A stretch of DNA of 24,531 bases from the IMG/VR virus record IMGVR_UViG_3300038548_000664, positions 1-24,531 of that record; one strand, 5' to 3'. The notes under the pieces are model-generated. The model was not told where the DNA came from and ran no database searches. It was given only the letters and a program-made list of their open reading frames with translations. Positions 8,601 through 15,532 of this stretch are shown in pieces (position 1 is the stretch's first letter; every line of letters begins with the position of its first letter). This stretch comes from a virus. The translations under genes and the position numbers were made by a program.

Positions 8601-9676
8601 GCGACGACAGTGGAAAGGTCGTTTACGGCTCCGCCTACGTGCCCTTGCAGGCTCTGGGTCCAGGTGTAGGGATGAGTGTTGCCGGGGCTATCTCGTATGA
8701 CGTTACAAGCGAGGATCAGCTCGTCGTCGGTGTCTGTCGTCCCGGTCGTCCCGGAGGACACCGAAGTTACGTCGGTGTCCCCAGCGTCTGTCTCTTGATC
8801 GAGTTCGACTAGTCCTTTGACTTCCATCAGCACGCCACTCGTCGAGCTGGACGAGACGACGCGGTCGAAGGTGTGGCCGGTCCCGTCGCCCGGCTCGACC
8901 GGCTTGATATAGACGAACAGCTCGCGGCGTTGATTGTTGTCGGTCGGGTCGTATCGGGCGTTGACGATATTCACCCAGTCGACATCGGGGGTGGTGATGT
9001 TCGATTCCAGCTCCGCCTCGCGACCGTTTAGGAAGGCGATCAGCGTGTTGCCGACCACTGGCGTCGCGGGGAGCGTGAACGCCCAGGACGACGACCCGCC
9101 CTCCCCGGCGTAGTCGAGTTGGACTGTGTCGAATAGGCCGAGGGCGGCATCGTCGTAGGTGCCGGTCAGGTCGGCTTCGTAGACGCGCATCTCGTCGGTG
9201 TTGCCGCCCTTGACGCGGGAGAAGATGAGCCGTATCTCGATGACCGCGTCGTCCCAGGTGTCGAGGGGCGCTTCGGTGTTCACGTAGGAGAAGGGGATCG
9301 ACGACGAGTCGGTCGGGGTCGTCGTCGTGATATCCGACGCGACGGTTTCGAAGGCTCCCGCGGCGTCGGCGGCGGCGAGGATGATGCCCTCGTCCGCAGA
9401 CACGATCCGGCAGGCCAGGGTGTCCCAGGTCTTATTCCCGCCGTTCGCTGAGCGGGCGTAGCGGAGGACGACCGACAGCGTCGTCATCGCTCGCAGGTCG
9501 GTGTCTACGTCACCAAGGAGGAAGGAATGAACGCCGTCGAAGTCGCCATTCGTGCCGTCGCCGCTGAAGGTCGAGTCGGAGTCGTCTCCGAGGCTGCCGT
9601 CTGTGGCGTTGTCCCATTGGAGCGGATACTCGCCTGCGGCTTGGTTGCCTGGAACGAGCGCGGTGAGGATCGCCAT
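5618..9676 (-). CDS. giant repeat-containing structural protein, putative fibre or adhesin
   Basis: A 1352-residue protein, the largest complete gene here. Residues 1-175 are a beta-rich N-terminal domain (WDNATDGSLGDDSDSTFSG; DAVIEIRLIFSRVKGG). About 180-393 form a second domain (VGNTLIAFLNGRE ... ELFVYIKPVEPGDG ... GVLMEVKGLV ... DDELILACNVI) of a type seen in phage and surface proteins. Residues 396-918 are about 25 units of roughly 21 residues built on (S/T)IAVGVAAEVEAAVAVAV. Residues about 925-1352 look like carbohydrate-binding jelly-roll and lectin/LamG-like domains (DTAYVRLFVTAFGG; YELFVDEVTQGT). YVTDPVDY occurs at 935-942 and again at 1327-1334. The ATG lies one base after the preceding TAG. 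Its place between capsid and connector genes suggests a head- or neck-attached fibre; a tail fibre is the alternative. Similar E-x-E/D repeats occur in other phage fibre-like proteins, from memory only. Confidence 0.75.
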   Translation of the reverse strand: MAILTALVPGNQAAGEYPLQWDNATDGSLGDDSDSTFSGDGTNGDFDGVHSFLLGDVDTDLRAMTTLSVVLRYARSANGGNKTWDTLACRIVSADEGIILAAADAAGAFETVASDITTTTPTDSSSIPFSYVNTEAPLDTWDDAVIEIRLIFSRVKGGNTDEMRVYEADLTGTYDDAALGLFDTVQLDYAGEGGSSSWAFTLPATPVVGNTLIAFLNGREAELESNITTPDVDWVNIVNARYDPTDNNQRRELFVYIKPVEPGDGTGHTFDRVVSSSSTSGVLMEVKGLVELDQETDAGDTDVTSVSSGTTGTTDTDDELILACNVIRDSPGNTHPYTWTQSLQGHVGGAVNDLSTVVARKIVSATGTFETTIGISVAGDLGVALITLKEVAAGGQSIAVGVAAEVETAQPVPAIFDQSIAVGVVGEVEAAVAVAVLSPITVAVPPVAEVEAAIAVAVDATISVAVDPAAEVEAAVAVAVIAPQIIPVGVANEVEAAVAVAVLSPITIAVGPAAEVEAAVAVAIVTTVSIGVTPAAEVEAAVAIPPIAGNVNIAVTPAAEVEAAVAVSVIQGFTIAVGVATETETPESVGIGLSVEPAAEVEAAVAVAVFFDQSIAVGVANEVEVGRAVPADHDLSVTRGVESESAIAVAVIAGNVSIAVGPAAESEAANAVAADQSVQVAPVAESESAQVVSIGLSVSTAQEAESASSVGIGLGVESAAEVEAAVAVAVSQGAVIAVGVATEAEAADIVGIGLGVEPAAEVEAAVAVAVVQTTPQSIAVGVAVEVEAAVAIEADQSIAVGVAAEVEAAVAITLDLTTPVSQVAESETAQAVGIGLSAEPAAEVEAAVPVAVIQGAPPQSVAVVAAMETEQAEIVGIGLSVGVAPEVEAALAVVPVGLGADQSVAVGVAIEVEFAAVVAALIDLGFFWRPDGVGYVTDPVDYKVAEGVKHLALDGVFGSYADTPDINLNDADTAHVQQSIGRWTHNTGPALVLSTDVTPLFGDFTIKAVPTGFTNIFKTGSTALVNHPASEGDIIAFAADIQVADPLPGRELRTHLDFRDASNVNVGTTASTPYVVVADTWQRTNTVTATAPADTAYVRLFVTAFGGVMDGTETFYGDRFTLREGTDATWVPSLRMVGNLEMEADVQLGNYVDWQTILSTVGTASIWEGYTFYLFDELDPGFDGVRMGHGSGISYRDFRVDPSPALVGGTRYVLRAEVDTSGPIFTLNGAYELFVDEVTQGTVAINSGPAQWAEDAQLRVGAARYDDEFAAGKFRVVQVRDGIGGPVIARFDPEDFDDGDTDGATATDAVGRVWTLHGGATIVAVTYVTDPVDYTKNPVGYTRVKAPDPSPF
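5674..6875 (-). repeat. 26-bp direct repeats flanking the C-terminal domain of the repeat protein
   Basis: Positions 5674-5699 and 6850-6875 are identical except for one base. Both encode the peptide YVTDPVDY plus flanks in the same frame. They bracket about 1.15 kb that encodes the C-terminal binding-like domains, so recombination between them would remove or swap that cassette in frame. Confidence 0.85.
6923..8491 (-). repeat. about 25 tandem 60-66 bp coding repeats (Ala/Val/Glu-rich)
   Basis: Units follow the pattern I-A-V-G-V/P-A-x-E-x-E-x-A-x-x-V. The most common form is AEVEAAVAVAV, and variants have ESE, ETE or EAE. A higher-order unit, VGIGLxVEPAAEVEAAVAV with a short linker, recurs at about residues 589-609, 709-730, 749-770 and 832-852. 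Because the repeats are GC-rich and almost free of stops in all frames, long shadow ORFs lie opposite. Copy number is likely to vary by recombination, and short-read assembly may have collapsed or misjoined units. Confidence 0.9.
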
Positions 9677-9677
9677 C

Positions 9678-9968
9678 CTACGCCGCCGCCTCGTAGCAAC
9701 ACAGGCCGACGCTCGACCCGATCACGCCGGGGATGAGTTGGGGCCAGTCACCACAGCCGAAGCCGGGGTGCTGCCGGGCGAACCATTCAGCGATTGGGAG
9801 CGCTTGCCATTCAGTTGAGGCGTGAACCGCATCCCAGGAGCCGAGGCGACGGCGAAGGCCGCAGACGTAATGACGACCGGGGACAGTTTCAATCTCTAGG
9901 GAGGGACAGACGCCTCCCACGTAACAGCAGTGATCGGGACCGTTCCCGTCGCATCTCGCTTCGACCAT
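9678..9968 (-). CDS. small cysteine-rich protein, unknown function
   Basis: A 96-residue protein with eight cysteines at residues 6, 14, 15, 21, 36, 72, 90 and 91, two of them in CC pairs. The RBS GGGAGG lies about 6 nt before the ATG, and the gene ends one base before the start of the giant repeat protein. No signal peptide is visible, so the cysteines more likely bind metal or form disulfides in the virion than serve a secreted form. The motif HYVCGLRRRLGSW lies in the middle. I do not recognise a family. Co-transcription with the fibre-like gene suggests a structural accessory or assembly factor, which is inference. Confidence 0.7.
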   Translation of the reverse strand: MVEARCDGNGPDHCCYVGGVCPSLEIETVPGRHYVCGLRRRLGSWDAVHASTEWQALPIAEWFARQHPGFGCGDWPQLIPGVIGSSVGLCCYEAAA

Positions 9969-10024
9969 TCGCGCCTCCCTAGGGCGACGTTACCGCCTGC
10001 GAGGCGCCCGCAGGGACCGGGGGC

Positions 10025-10504
10025 TTAGGTCGAGCCGTAGTACCCGTTGGTCTGATCGAAGTCGGCTGTGATGTCGCCACCGTTGGGCGTCACCGAGAAA
10101 TCGTGGTGCGTGAGCACGATGATGTCCCCGTCGTCGCCCACGCCGTTGTCGGCGTCGTAACAGACGAGCAGCTTGACCCACGACTCCGAGGCAACCTGCG
10201 AGATGTTCGAGAACACCTGGTCCGCGTCGAAGATGGCCTGTGCGTCGTTGCCGGTGTCATCGACGGTCCAGGTGATGTTGGCACCCGCCACTTCGATGCG
10301 CGCGTAGTTGGTCGAGAGAGCCTCGGTGTTCCCCGCGTCCGCGAGTAGGGCCTCCAACTCATCGAAGTTGTTCAGCGCGTCATCGGCCACGCTGACCTGA
10401 AGAATCACGATCGTAAGTCGGGACGCCGCCGGTAGCAGCCCGCGGAGTACGTCCGAGTACCACCCGATGGAACCGCGGGCGAAGTTCATCACCTGGTTAG
10501 CCAT
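10025..10504 (-). CDS. putative structural protein, unknown function
   Basis: A 159-residue acidic protein starting MANQVMNFARGSIGWYSDVLRGLLPA. It has a long helical start, then VSVADDALNNFDELEALLADAGNTEA and beta-rich Asp/Asn sequence (ITWTVDDTGNDAQAIFDADQVF, LLVCYDADNGVGDDGDIIVLTHHDFSV). The last part looks like a compact beta domain. Proteins of similar opening lie just after the capsid gene in other phages and are thought to be virion components; a capsid decoration role is possible but not shown. It overlaps the preceding small gene by 8 nt. Confidence 0.75.
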   Translation of the reverse strand: MANQVMNFARGSIGWYSDVLRGLLPAASRLTIVILQVSVADDALNNFDELEALLADAGNTEALSTNYARIEVAGANITWTVDDTGNDAQAIFDADQVFSNISQVASESWVKLLVCYDADNGVGDDGDIIVLTHHDFSVTPNGGDITADFDQTNGYYGST

Positions 10505-10616
10505 TCAGCTTCCGCCTTTCCTTCGGCCGCGGCGCGGCCTTTTCGCCCTCGTTGGCCGGGAGCACCTTGATCCGTTGGTTCGCGGGCTTGGCCTTGTCCT
10601 TGGTCATGTCGGGCAT
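10497..10616 (-). CDS. 39-residue basic peptide, unknown function
   Basis: A very short ORF, MPDMTKDKAKPANQRIKVLP and onward, ending RPKERRKLNG. It is highly basic (Lys/Arg about one third). The start lies just after the stop of the previous gene, with a weak GTAGG ahead. The 3' end overlaps the next gene by 8 nt in the same style as other genes in this operon, which supports that it is real. It may bind nucleic acid or be an assembly peptide; no function is assigned. Confidence 0.5.
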   Translation of the reverse strand: MPDMTKDKAKPANQRIKVLPANEGEKAAPRPKERRKLNG

Positions 10617-10617
10617 C

Positions 10618-10845
10618 CTACTTGTCCGCCCCAGCCTTCTTGCCCTTGTCGGCCGCTGGTTTCTTCGCCTTGGTTGCGAGGCCAAGGCCCTTCGCCTTCT
10701 CGTACGGGATGCGATGGCCCTTGCGCCCGAGGCGGACCCCCGGTCCCGATTTGATCGATCCCACCACTGAACCGTCCGGCTTTTGCCAGGCGTCCTTGGT
10801 GAACAGGAAGGTTTCGCCCTCTTTCTTTCCGTAGGTGCCCGCCAT
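10618..10845 (-). CDS. small lysine-rich protein, unknown function
   Basis: A 75-residue protein. The first half is polar and beta-like (MAGTYGKKEGETFLFTKDAW, then GSVVGSIKSGPGVRLGRKG). The tail is Lys/Ala-rich (ATKAKKPAADKGKKAGADK), the sort of basic disordered tail seen on DNA-contacting or decoration proteins. AAGGAGG lies 6 nt before the ATG. It is between the capsid gene and the fibre-like gene. No family was recognised. Confidence 0.72.
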   Translation of the reverse strand: MAGTYGKKEGETFLFTKDAWQKPDGSVVGSIKSGPGVRLGRKGHRIPYEKAKGLGLATKAKKPAADKGKKAGADK

Positions 10846-10857
10846 TTCGCCCTCCTT

Positions 10858-11073
10858 CTAGGGTGCGATCGTGTCGATTCGGGTGAACGTGTCCACGTCG
10901 GTGAACTCGTACATCCGGTTGTCGTCGTGGTCGACGTAGAAATCGCCCTCGACAATCATGCCGTCGTAGGTGGTCCCGCCGACAGGCGCACCGTGTCCCA
11001 CAAAGGTGCGGGGACCGGTGTGAACATCGACAACACCGCCTGAGATGACGTTACCGCCTTCGATTACTGGCAT
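10858..11073 (-). CDS. small protein after the capsid gene, unknown function
   Basis: A 71-residue protein, MPVIEGGNVISGGVVDVHTG onward, almost all predicted beta strand with many Gly, Asp and Thr. AGGAG lies about 7 nt before the ATG. It is the first gene after the major capsid protein and its hairpin, a usual place for head decoration or stabilising proteins. The short beta-rich form also fits a head-fibre attachment peptide. The function is a guess from position. Confidence 0.68.
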   Translation of the reverse strand: MPVIEGGNVISGGVVDVHTGPRTFVGHGAPVGGTTYDGMIVEGDFYVDHDDNRMYEFTDVDTFTRIDTIAP

Positions 11074-11091
11074 GTGTTTCTCCTGCTAGTG

Positions 11092-11139
11092 GGTGATGGG
11101 GGGTGTCCGCCGCCACAGAGGACTTCCCCCCCACCATCC
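11092..11139 (-). terminator. hairpin just after the capsid gene (attenuator or terminator-like)
   Basis: Inverted arms 11092-11108 and 11120-11139 pair over about 15 bp with small mismatches and an 11-nt loop, starting 7 nt after the capsid stop. There is no U-tract, so it is more likely a partial terminator or mRNA 3' protector that raises capsid expression relative to downstream genes. Confidence 0.5.
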
Positions 11140-11145
11140 CTTCGG

Positions 11146-12384
11146 TTAGATGCCTGTGACCGTGCAGAACGCCGCGGGGCGGAACGGGACGAGGGCCAAA
11201 CGCTCCTCGACCAGAATCGCCACGGTGTTCGACACGAACAACGCGGCATGTGAGTCCGACACCTTCATGGTCAGACCCTGCCTCCGGTACACGGTTGCGC
11301 CCTGCTTGAAGTTGCCAAGCAAGCCGGTCCCTTCCGAAATCGCAGTCGTCTGCGTGATCGGCACACCCCAAATGCGCGGGGTGCCTGGGTCCTGGGGGCT
11401 ACCCCAGATGTAGATACCGTCTGCCGTGCGGAGCAGGCGAATCTCTTCCCAGTCGGCGGGATGGAGCAACAGTCCGTCCGGCACGAAGAACGAGCCGGTC
11501 CAGATCAACGTCATCCCCTTGTGGATGGCGTCCGGGATCGGCTCGGCCGACAGCGCATAGGTCTGGATGCCTGTCACGTTCAGGATGCCCTCCAGGTTCG
11601 GCGCGATGCCGTCGCCGTTGAGCAGCTGATCCTCCTCGACCTGGTTGAGGAAGATCCTCAGCCGGTTGTTCACGTAGGAGCGCAGCGCCGGAACGTCGGA
11701 GAACGCTTCATCGGTCACTGGCAACCAGGTCGCCAGCTTGCGCACCGGGCTGGTCAGTTCCTCGAAGGCGAGCGTCGACTCGGGCTTGGCCGCACCCTCA
11801 GCCACCGAGTCGGCTGCGTTGACGGTGATGATGGTGTCCTCCCGCATGTACGGGACGGCCTGCTGATCGGTCGCGCCCTGCGAGAACATCGAAGCCAGGG
11901 TGAGCGCCTGCTCGCGTGGCATCTGAATCCCCGGCAGACGGATGTTCTGGACGACGTACTCGCCATCCACATCGGCGAGCGCGTCGTCGGTGCCGAGGGT
12001 GCCCTTGATGTCGAACGCTGTCAGCGGAATCTCCACCGCGATGTTCTGTTGCCCATCCTCCATGAAGGCCTTGAACCCGTCGGAATCGACGAAGTGCTGA
12101 CCGACCGACTTCACCTCGACCTTGGGGCCGCCCTCCTTGGGTTGCGGCAGGCGGTTGGCCTTGGCCTCTTCCTCGACTCGCGCCTTGGCATCCGCCCTCT
12201 CCTTCAGATCGGAGCGCCGATCCTGCATCGCGGCCAGTTCCTTGTTGAGCGGCTCGATGCGTTCGGCCTCGTCCTTCGGGATGGACTCAACGTCGTCGTA
12301 CTTGGCGAACAACTCGCCGAGCTCTTGACCCTTACCCTGGATTGCTTCCTCCAGGTCTTTGAGGCCTAAATCTTCCCACTTCAT
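11146..12384 (-). CDS. major capsid protein, HK97 fold
   Basis: A 412-residue capsid subunit. Residues 1-78 form a charged coiled coil (LGLKDLEEAIQGKGQELGEL, RRSDLKERADAKARVEEEAK), the delta/scaffold domain normally cut off by the prohead protease. The mature part follows from about residue 95 with typical HK97-type segments: REDTIITVNAADSVAEGAAK, KLATWLPVTDEAFSDVPALR, INGDG-like LLNGDGIAPNLEGILN, LLHPADWEEIRLL and the C-terminal RLALVPFRPAAFCTVTG. The start overlaps the protease stop by 4 nt (ATGA). A stable hairpin follows the stop. Confidence 0.97.
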   Translation of the reverse strand: MKWEDLGLKDLEEAIQGKGQELGELFAKYDDVESIPKDEAERIEPLNKELAAMQDRRSDLKERADAKARVEEEAKANRLPQPKEGGPKVEVKSVGQHFVDSDGFKAFMEDGQQNIAVEIPLTAFDIKGTLGTDDALADVDGEYVVQNIRLPGIQMPREQALTLASMFSQGATDQQAVPYMREDTIITVNAADSVAEGAAKPESTLAFEELTSPVRKLATWLPVTDEAFSDVPALRSYVNNRLRIFLNQVEEDQLLNGDGIAPNLEGILNVTGIQTYALSAEPIPDAIHKGMTLIWTGSFFVPDGLLLHPADWEEIRLLRTADGIYIWGSPQDPGTPRIWGVPITQTTAISEGTGLLGNFKQGATVYRRQGLTMKVSDSHAALFVSNTVAILVEERLALVPFRPAAFCTVTGI

Positions 12385-13175
12385 AGCTCTCCGTTCACTC
12401 GCGCCATGGTTTCTTGGTAATGAAGGAACTCGGCATCCACATCAACGGGTCCAGCCTCCACGGAGGTCAGCAACACGCCGATGCGATCGTTCACCTTGGT
12501 CAGCCCGTCCACGGACTCGCCGCCAAGATTGCCACCCTTCTCCTCGCGGAGGGACTTGATTTCCTCCGCTCTCGATGCGAGGCGTTCGAGCGTGACCACG
12601 GCGCGCTCAACCTCCTCTGCGAATTTCAGCCCATCGTCCTTGTCCCCTTCGGCTTCGATCGCCTCCAGGTAATCCTTCGCCGCCTCGTCGCCGTTGTTGG
12701 CAAGCACCTCGATGAGGTTCATGGTGTTGTCGCGGCTCTTGACGAGCAGGGTTTGGGTGTCGCTGCCTGCGCCGACCAACACAGGGCTGGCCTCCTTGAC
12801 GCCGAGCGATTTGAGGATGCGAGCGTCCTTGGTCATCTCGTAATCCTTGACCTCGTAGCCATACGACCACTCCTGGAGGTCGCCCATGAACTTCACCGAC
12901 GCGAAGGCTTCGCGCCCTGCTTCGATGTCGAGGTTGAATTGGCCGTCGAAGATGGCGGAGTCGCCCTCCTCGTAGATTCGGCCCTTGCCGATGGGCATTG
13001 AGAGCCAGTCGTGGCCGTACACCATCGGAACTGTCTGTTCGCCAAAGGCTCCAGGGAGGGTGATATCCCCATCAGCGTCCTTGGCGTTGAATGTCGCGAT
13101 GCGGGCGACAACTCGGCCTTCGGTAGCACCCTCGGCAGCCTCTTTGATCTCGCCGCGGACGATTTTGCGCTCCAT
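12381..13175 (-). CDS. prohead (capsid maturation) protease, S78 type
   Basis: A 264-residue serine protease that trims capsid delta domains during maturation. The HK97-family signature is present: ATFNAKDADGDITLPGAFG, then catalytic His in VPMVYGHDW (H55) and Ser in LQEWSYGYEV (S104), followed by LKSLGVKEASPVLVGAG. About residues 145-264 are a charged coiled-coil extension, likely scaffold-like. I chose the ATG at 13175 (GGAGG 5 nt upstream) over one at 13211, which lies in the proposed promoter. It overlaps the capsid gene by 4 nt. Confidence 0.93.
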   Translation of the reverse strand: MERKIVRGEIKEAAEGATEGRVVARIATFNAKDADGDITLPGAFGEQTVPMVYGHDWLSMPIGKGRIYEEGDSAIFDGQFNLDIEAGREAFASVKFMGDLQEWSYGYEVKDYEMTKDARILKSLGVKEASPVLVGAGSDTQTLLVKSRDNTMNLIEVLANNGDEAAKDYLEAIEAEGDKDDGLKFAEEVERAVVTLERLASRAEEIKSLREEKGGNLGGESVDGLTKVNDRIGVLLTSVEAGPVDVDAEFLHYQETMARVNGEL

Positions 13176-13206
13176 CGACTCCTCCGTTGCGATGTTACGC
13201 CAAGGG

Positions 13207-13233
13207 AGCATAGCCCCATAATGTCGAAGTCAA
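13207..13233 (-). promoter_or_regulatory. candidate promoter for the protease-capsid unit
   Basis: Minus strand TTGACT (13233-13228), 15-nt spacer, TATGCT (13212-13207). It is one of the few gene-free gaps in the left arm and lies 30 nt before the protease start. The spacer is short, so the call is tentative. Confidence 0.35.
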
Positions 13234-13238
13234 CGACC

Positions 13239-13286
13239 AGGGCCGCCAGGCACGGGCATCTCCAAAGGGAGGGACCTGACGGCCCT
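13239..13286 (-). terminator. inverted repeat between HTH/TerS-like gene and protease gene
   Basis: Arms 13239-13250 and 13275-13286 pair over 12 bp with one G-T wobble and a 24-nt loop. The first arm in transcription overlaps the stop codon of the TerS-like gene. No U-tract follows. It may end the upstream transcript partly, or protect the 5' end of the capsid message. Confidence 0.4.
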
Positions 13287-13710
13287 AGTCGGGCCAGACG
13301 AGCCGGACGGTGAGGTCTGTACCGTCTTTGCCCGTAACCTCGTGGCGGGTTCGCTGTCCGTATTCGTCAGGGAAATTGCGTTCCAACCACCACGCCGCTG
13401 CCTGCCAGGTCCCGGCCTGGGCAGCCTTGTCGATGATCTGAAGCTTCCTCACCGTTGCGACATCTCGCTCCATCAACAACTCACCGAAGAAGGTCTGATA
13501 CGGCTCTTCCTCGGCCTCGGCCCTGATCCGCCAACGACGGAAAGTGGAGGCATCGATGCCAGCAGCCGAGGCGGCTTGATTGATCGAGGCTCCGAGCGCG
13601 ATGGCACCACGAAGGGTTTCCCGAACAGCGGGATCGACAATCTTGGAGGGTCGACCAACGAGGCCTTCGTCACGGAACGGGTCCTCCCTCGGCTCATTCG
13701 CCAGGGTCAC
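13285..13710 (-). CDS. helix-turn-helix protein, probable terminase small subunit
   Basis: About 141 residues. Residues 20-65 read as a helix-turn-helix (GASINQAASAAGIDASTFRRWR), preceded by GRPSKI. The C-terminal half has the pattern WWLERNFPDEYG, common in small terminase-like proteins of actinophages. The small subunit recognises the packaging site and loads the large subunit. GTG at 13710 has GAGG about 9 nt upstream; a TTG one codon earlier is possible. It overlaps the glycosyltransferase gene by 17 nt. It is oddly far (about 6 kb) from the large terminase; a transcriptional regulator is the alternative. Confidence 0.7.
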   Translation of the reverse strand: MTLANEPREDPFRDEGLVGRPSKIVDPAVRETLRGAIALGASINQAASAAGIDASTFRRWRIRAEAEEEPYQTFFGELLMERDVATVRKLQIIDKAAQAGTWQAAAWWLERNFPDEYGQRTRHEVTGKDGTDLTVRLVWPD

Positions 13711-15148
13711 CAACTGTCACCTCGCTTCGTCGGAGGGTCAACTTACCACTCGTTCCCCATTCATCGACGAAACCGAGTTCGTTGGCGAGGCGTTTGATCT
13801 TGACCGAAGGGAACGACTGACCCGCCGCCAAATGGGTGCCAGCGTCGGTGATCGCGGCGTAGGCGCGTTGTCGAAGATCGTTGATGTCCCATACGTCGCG
13901 GGTGTCGATGAGGCGTTCCCATTCGGCGGTGCGTTTCAACGTCGGCAACACTCGGGTTTCCTCGGCGAGCCGATCGAACAGGTCGATGATGCGCATGGCG
14001 GTGGCGGTGGAGTTGTACTCCTTGCGCACATGCTCCGCTACGACGCGGCCCCATTCGTCCCGATGATCCTCGTCGGTCAGGGCGCGCTCCATCATCGACA
14101 ACGCCTGTTTCTCGGAATGGAACAGGTACGGATAGCCGTTATCCGCGGCCCCGGTGATTTCGGGGAACGTCACCGAGTCCGGTGCGATCAGCACCTGACC
14201 GAAGGCCATCGATTCGACGGCGGCGATGCAGAACGTTTCATGCACCGAGTGGGTCACGTTGGCGTGACAGCGCGAGAGGGCGCGCAGGTAATCGTCGTGA
14301 CCGGGGGTATCAACGACCTCCACGAAGGGATAGCGCGTCACCTGCGAAATGCGATCGGAAGCGATGGCCCCATGCACCTGCACCCGGAAGGCGTCGGGAT
14401 GTCGTTCCCACAGGGTGTTGAATTGCTCAAACGTCGTGCGCCATTGCTTGTAGTCCTGCAACCGGTGGTTGTACGCGAAGGTGAATCTCTCATGCCGCGG
14501 CTGGGCGAGGCCATCGTTGAAATCGAAGCGCCCGATGTCCAACGTGCCGTAGGGGATCGTTTCGATCGAATCGACCAGTTTGGCGACCGATCGCTCGCTG
14601 AGGTACTCCACCGCGTTGTCGAGCAGCATGGCCTTGCAATGCTCGCTGTTGACCACGTTGACATCGACCGTCAATGCGCCCGCCACCTGACGCACCATGA
14701 GGTGTTCATACGTCCGACGCACGGGGTAGTTCAACGAATCGTGGAGGACGTAGTGATGGAAGTTGACCACCTGCGGCTGTGCGTTCGGCACGAACCTCGG
14801 CTCAAAGAACTTGATGCTGTCCCCGACCTCGGGGGCGTTGTTCCACACTACGTCGTAGTAGCCGTCCTTGAACCCGAGCAACTGTTGCCAGGCCCGCGCA
14901 TCGAACGAGGCCACCTGGCGCATCTTGTTGCTGTCGATGTAGAGCGGGGTGCGGCGGATGTTCGGGTGATCGAAGAACCCATCCTTGTAATACCGCCAGT
15001 CCGACGAATTGCTCGGCCACAGGATGTCGAACAGCATGTCGGGGCGTTGCCGGATCATATGCGGGATGACCTCGCGCATGATGACGTAGTTGGAATCGGC
15101 GTTGAGCGTCTTGTTGCTGAACATCGGGAGGACGAGAACGGTGGTCAT
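13694..15148 (-). CDS. GT-B fold glycosyltransferase (GT4-like)
   Basis: A 484-residue enzyme likely to move a sugar from a nucleotide-sugar donor. The C-terminal Rossmann half has AYNHRLQDYKQWRTTFEQF, VDTPGHDDYLRALSRCHANV and the donor-binding E-x7-E motif HETFCIAAVESMAFG (E304, E312). The N-terminal half starts MTTVLVLPMFSNKTLNADSN and carries an acceptor-like cleft with HHYVLHDSLNYP. About 60 residues at the end (AGQSFPSVKIKRLANELGF) resemble a small added domain. It overlaps both neighbours and lies in the accessory block of the head operon. Possible targets are virion proteins, phage DNA bases or host surface glycans; sequence does not decide. Confidence 0.85.
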   Translation of the reverse strand: MTTVLVLPMFSNKTLNADSNYVIMREVIPHMIRQRPDMLFDILWPSNSSDWRYYKDGFFDHPNIRRTPLYIDSNKMRQVASFDARAWQQLLGFKDGYYDVVWNNAPEVGDSIKFFEPRFVPNAQPQVVNFHHYVLHDSLNYPVRRTYEHLMVRQVAGALTVDVNVVNSEHCKAMLLDNAVEYLSERSVAKLVDSIETIPYGTLDIGRFDFNDGLAQPRHERFTFAYNHRLQDYKQWRTTFEQFNTLWERHPDAFRVQVHGAIASDRISQVTRYPFVEVVDTPGHDDYLRALSRCHANVTHSVHETFCIAAVESMAFGQVLIAPDSVTFPEITGAADNGYPYLFHSEKQALSMMERALTDEDHRDEWGRVVAEHVRKEYNSTATAMRIIDLFDRLAEETRVLPTLKRTAEWERLIDTRDVWDINDLRQRAYAAITDAGTHLAAGQSFPSVKIKRLANELGFVDEWGTSGKLTLRRSEVTVGDPGE

Positions 15149-15354
15149 TCGACGACCGGCTCACCAGGGCGCGGCTCCGCGACCTGCAACACGGGCGATG
15201 GCGGATAGGGAACGCGTGGCTCGCGAACGCCTGACAACCCATCGTCACCGAAGTCCACGTCACCCTCGCAGCCGTACAACGGACATTTGCCCGGCCTCAG
15301 CCGAGAGAGCCACAATCGATGACCGCGGCTGCATTGAATCTCCGCGTCACCCAT
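15145..15354 (-). CDS. small zinc-ribbon-like protein
   Basis: A 69-residue protein with C8-x3-H12 and C24-x4-C29 (CSRGH ... CPLYGC), a likely single zinc site. The second half is Pro/Glu-rich and probably disordered. The ATG overlaps the previous stop by 8 nt and the end overlaps the glycosyltransferase start by 4 nt. It may be a nucleic-acid-binding or adaptor protein. No family is recognised. Confidence 0.72.
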   Translation of the reverse strand: MGDAEIQCSRGHRLWLSRLRPGKCPLYGCEGDVDFGDDGLSGVREPRVPYPPSPVLQVAEPRPGEPVVE

Positions 15355-15532
15355 TGGTGCCTCCAGCATCGACCCGTGGTTCCCAAATCACATACAGGTT
15401 GCAACCCGAGCATCGACGCTGCTTGTGTGTCTTGTCCATCTTGGCGAACCATTCCTGGGTGGCGATATACCCGGAGGGCCTGCCTGGTTCGTAGTGTTGG
15501 TCGATGTTGGGACAGTCAGTCATTTTCGTCAT
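15347..15532 (-). CDS. small Cys-containing phage protein
   Basis: A 61-residue protein starting MTKMTDCPNIDQHYEPGRPS. The second half has HKQRRCSGCNLYVIWEPR, a zinc-knuckle-like pair C41/C44 followed by an aromatic strand. C7 and H13 could complete a metal site. Similar short proteins with 'RCSGCGLWVIW'-type ends occur in actinophages, from memory. The ATG overlaps the HNH gene stop by 4 nt (ATGA). Confidence 0.72.
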   Translation of the reverse strand: MTKMTDCPNIDQHYEPGRPSGYIATQEWFAKMDKTHKQRRCSGCNLYVIWEPRVDAGGTNG

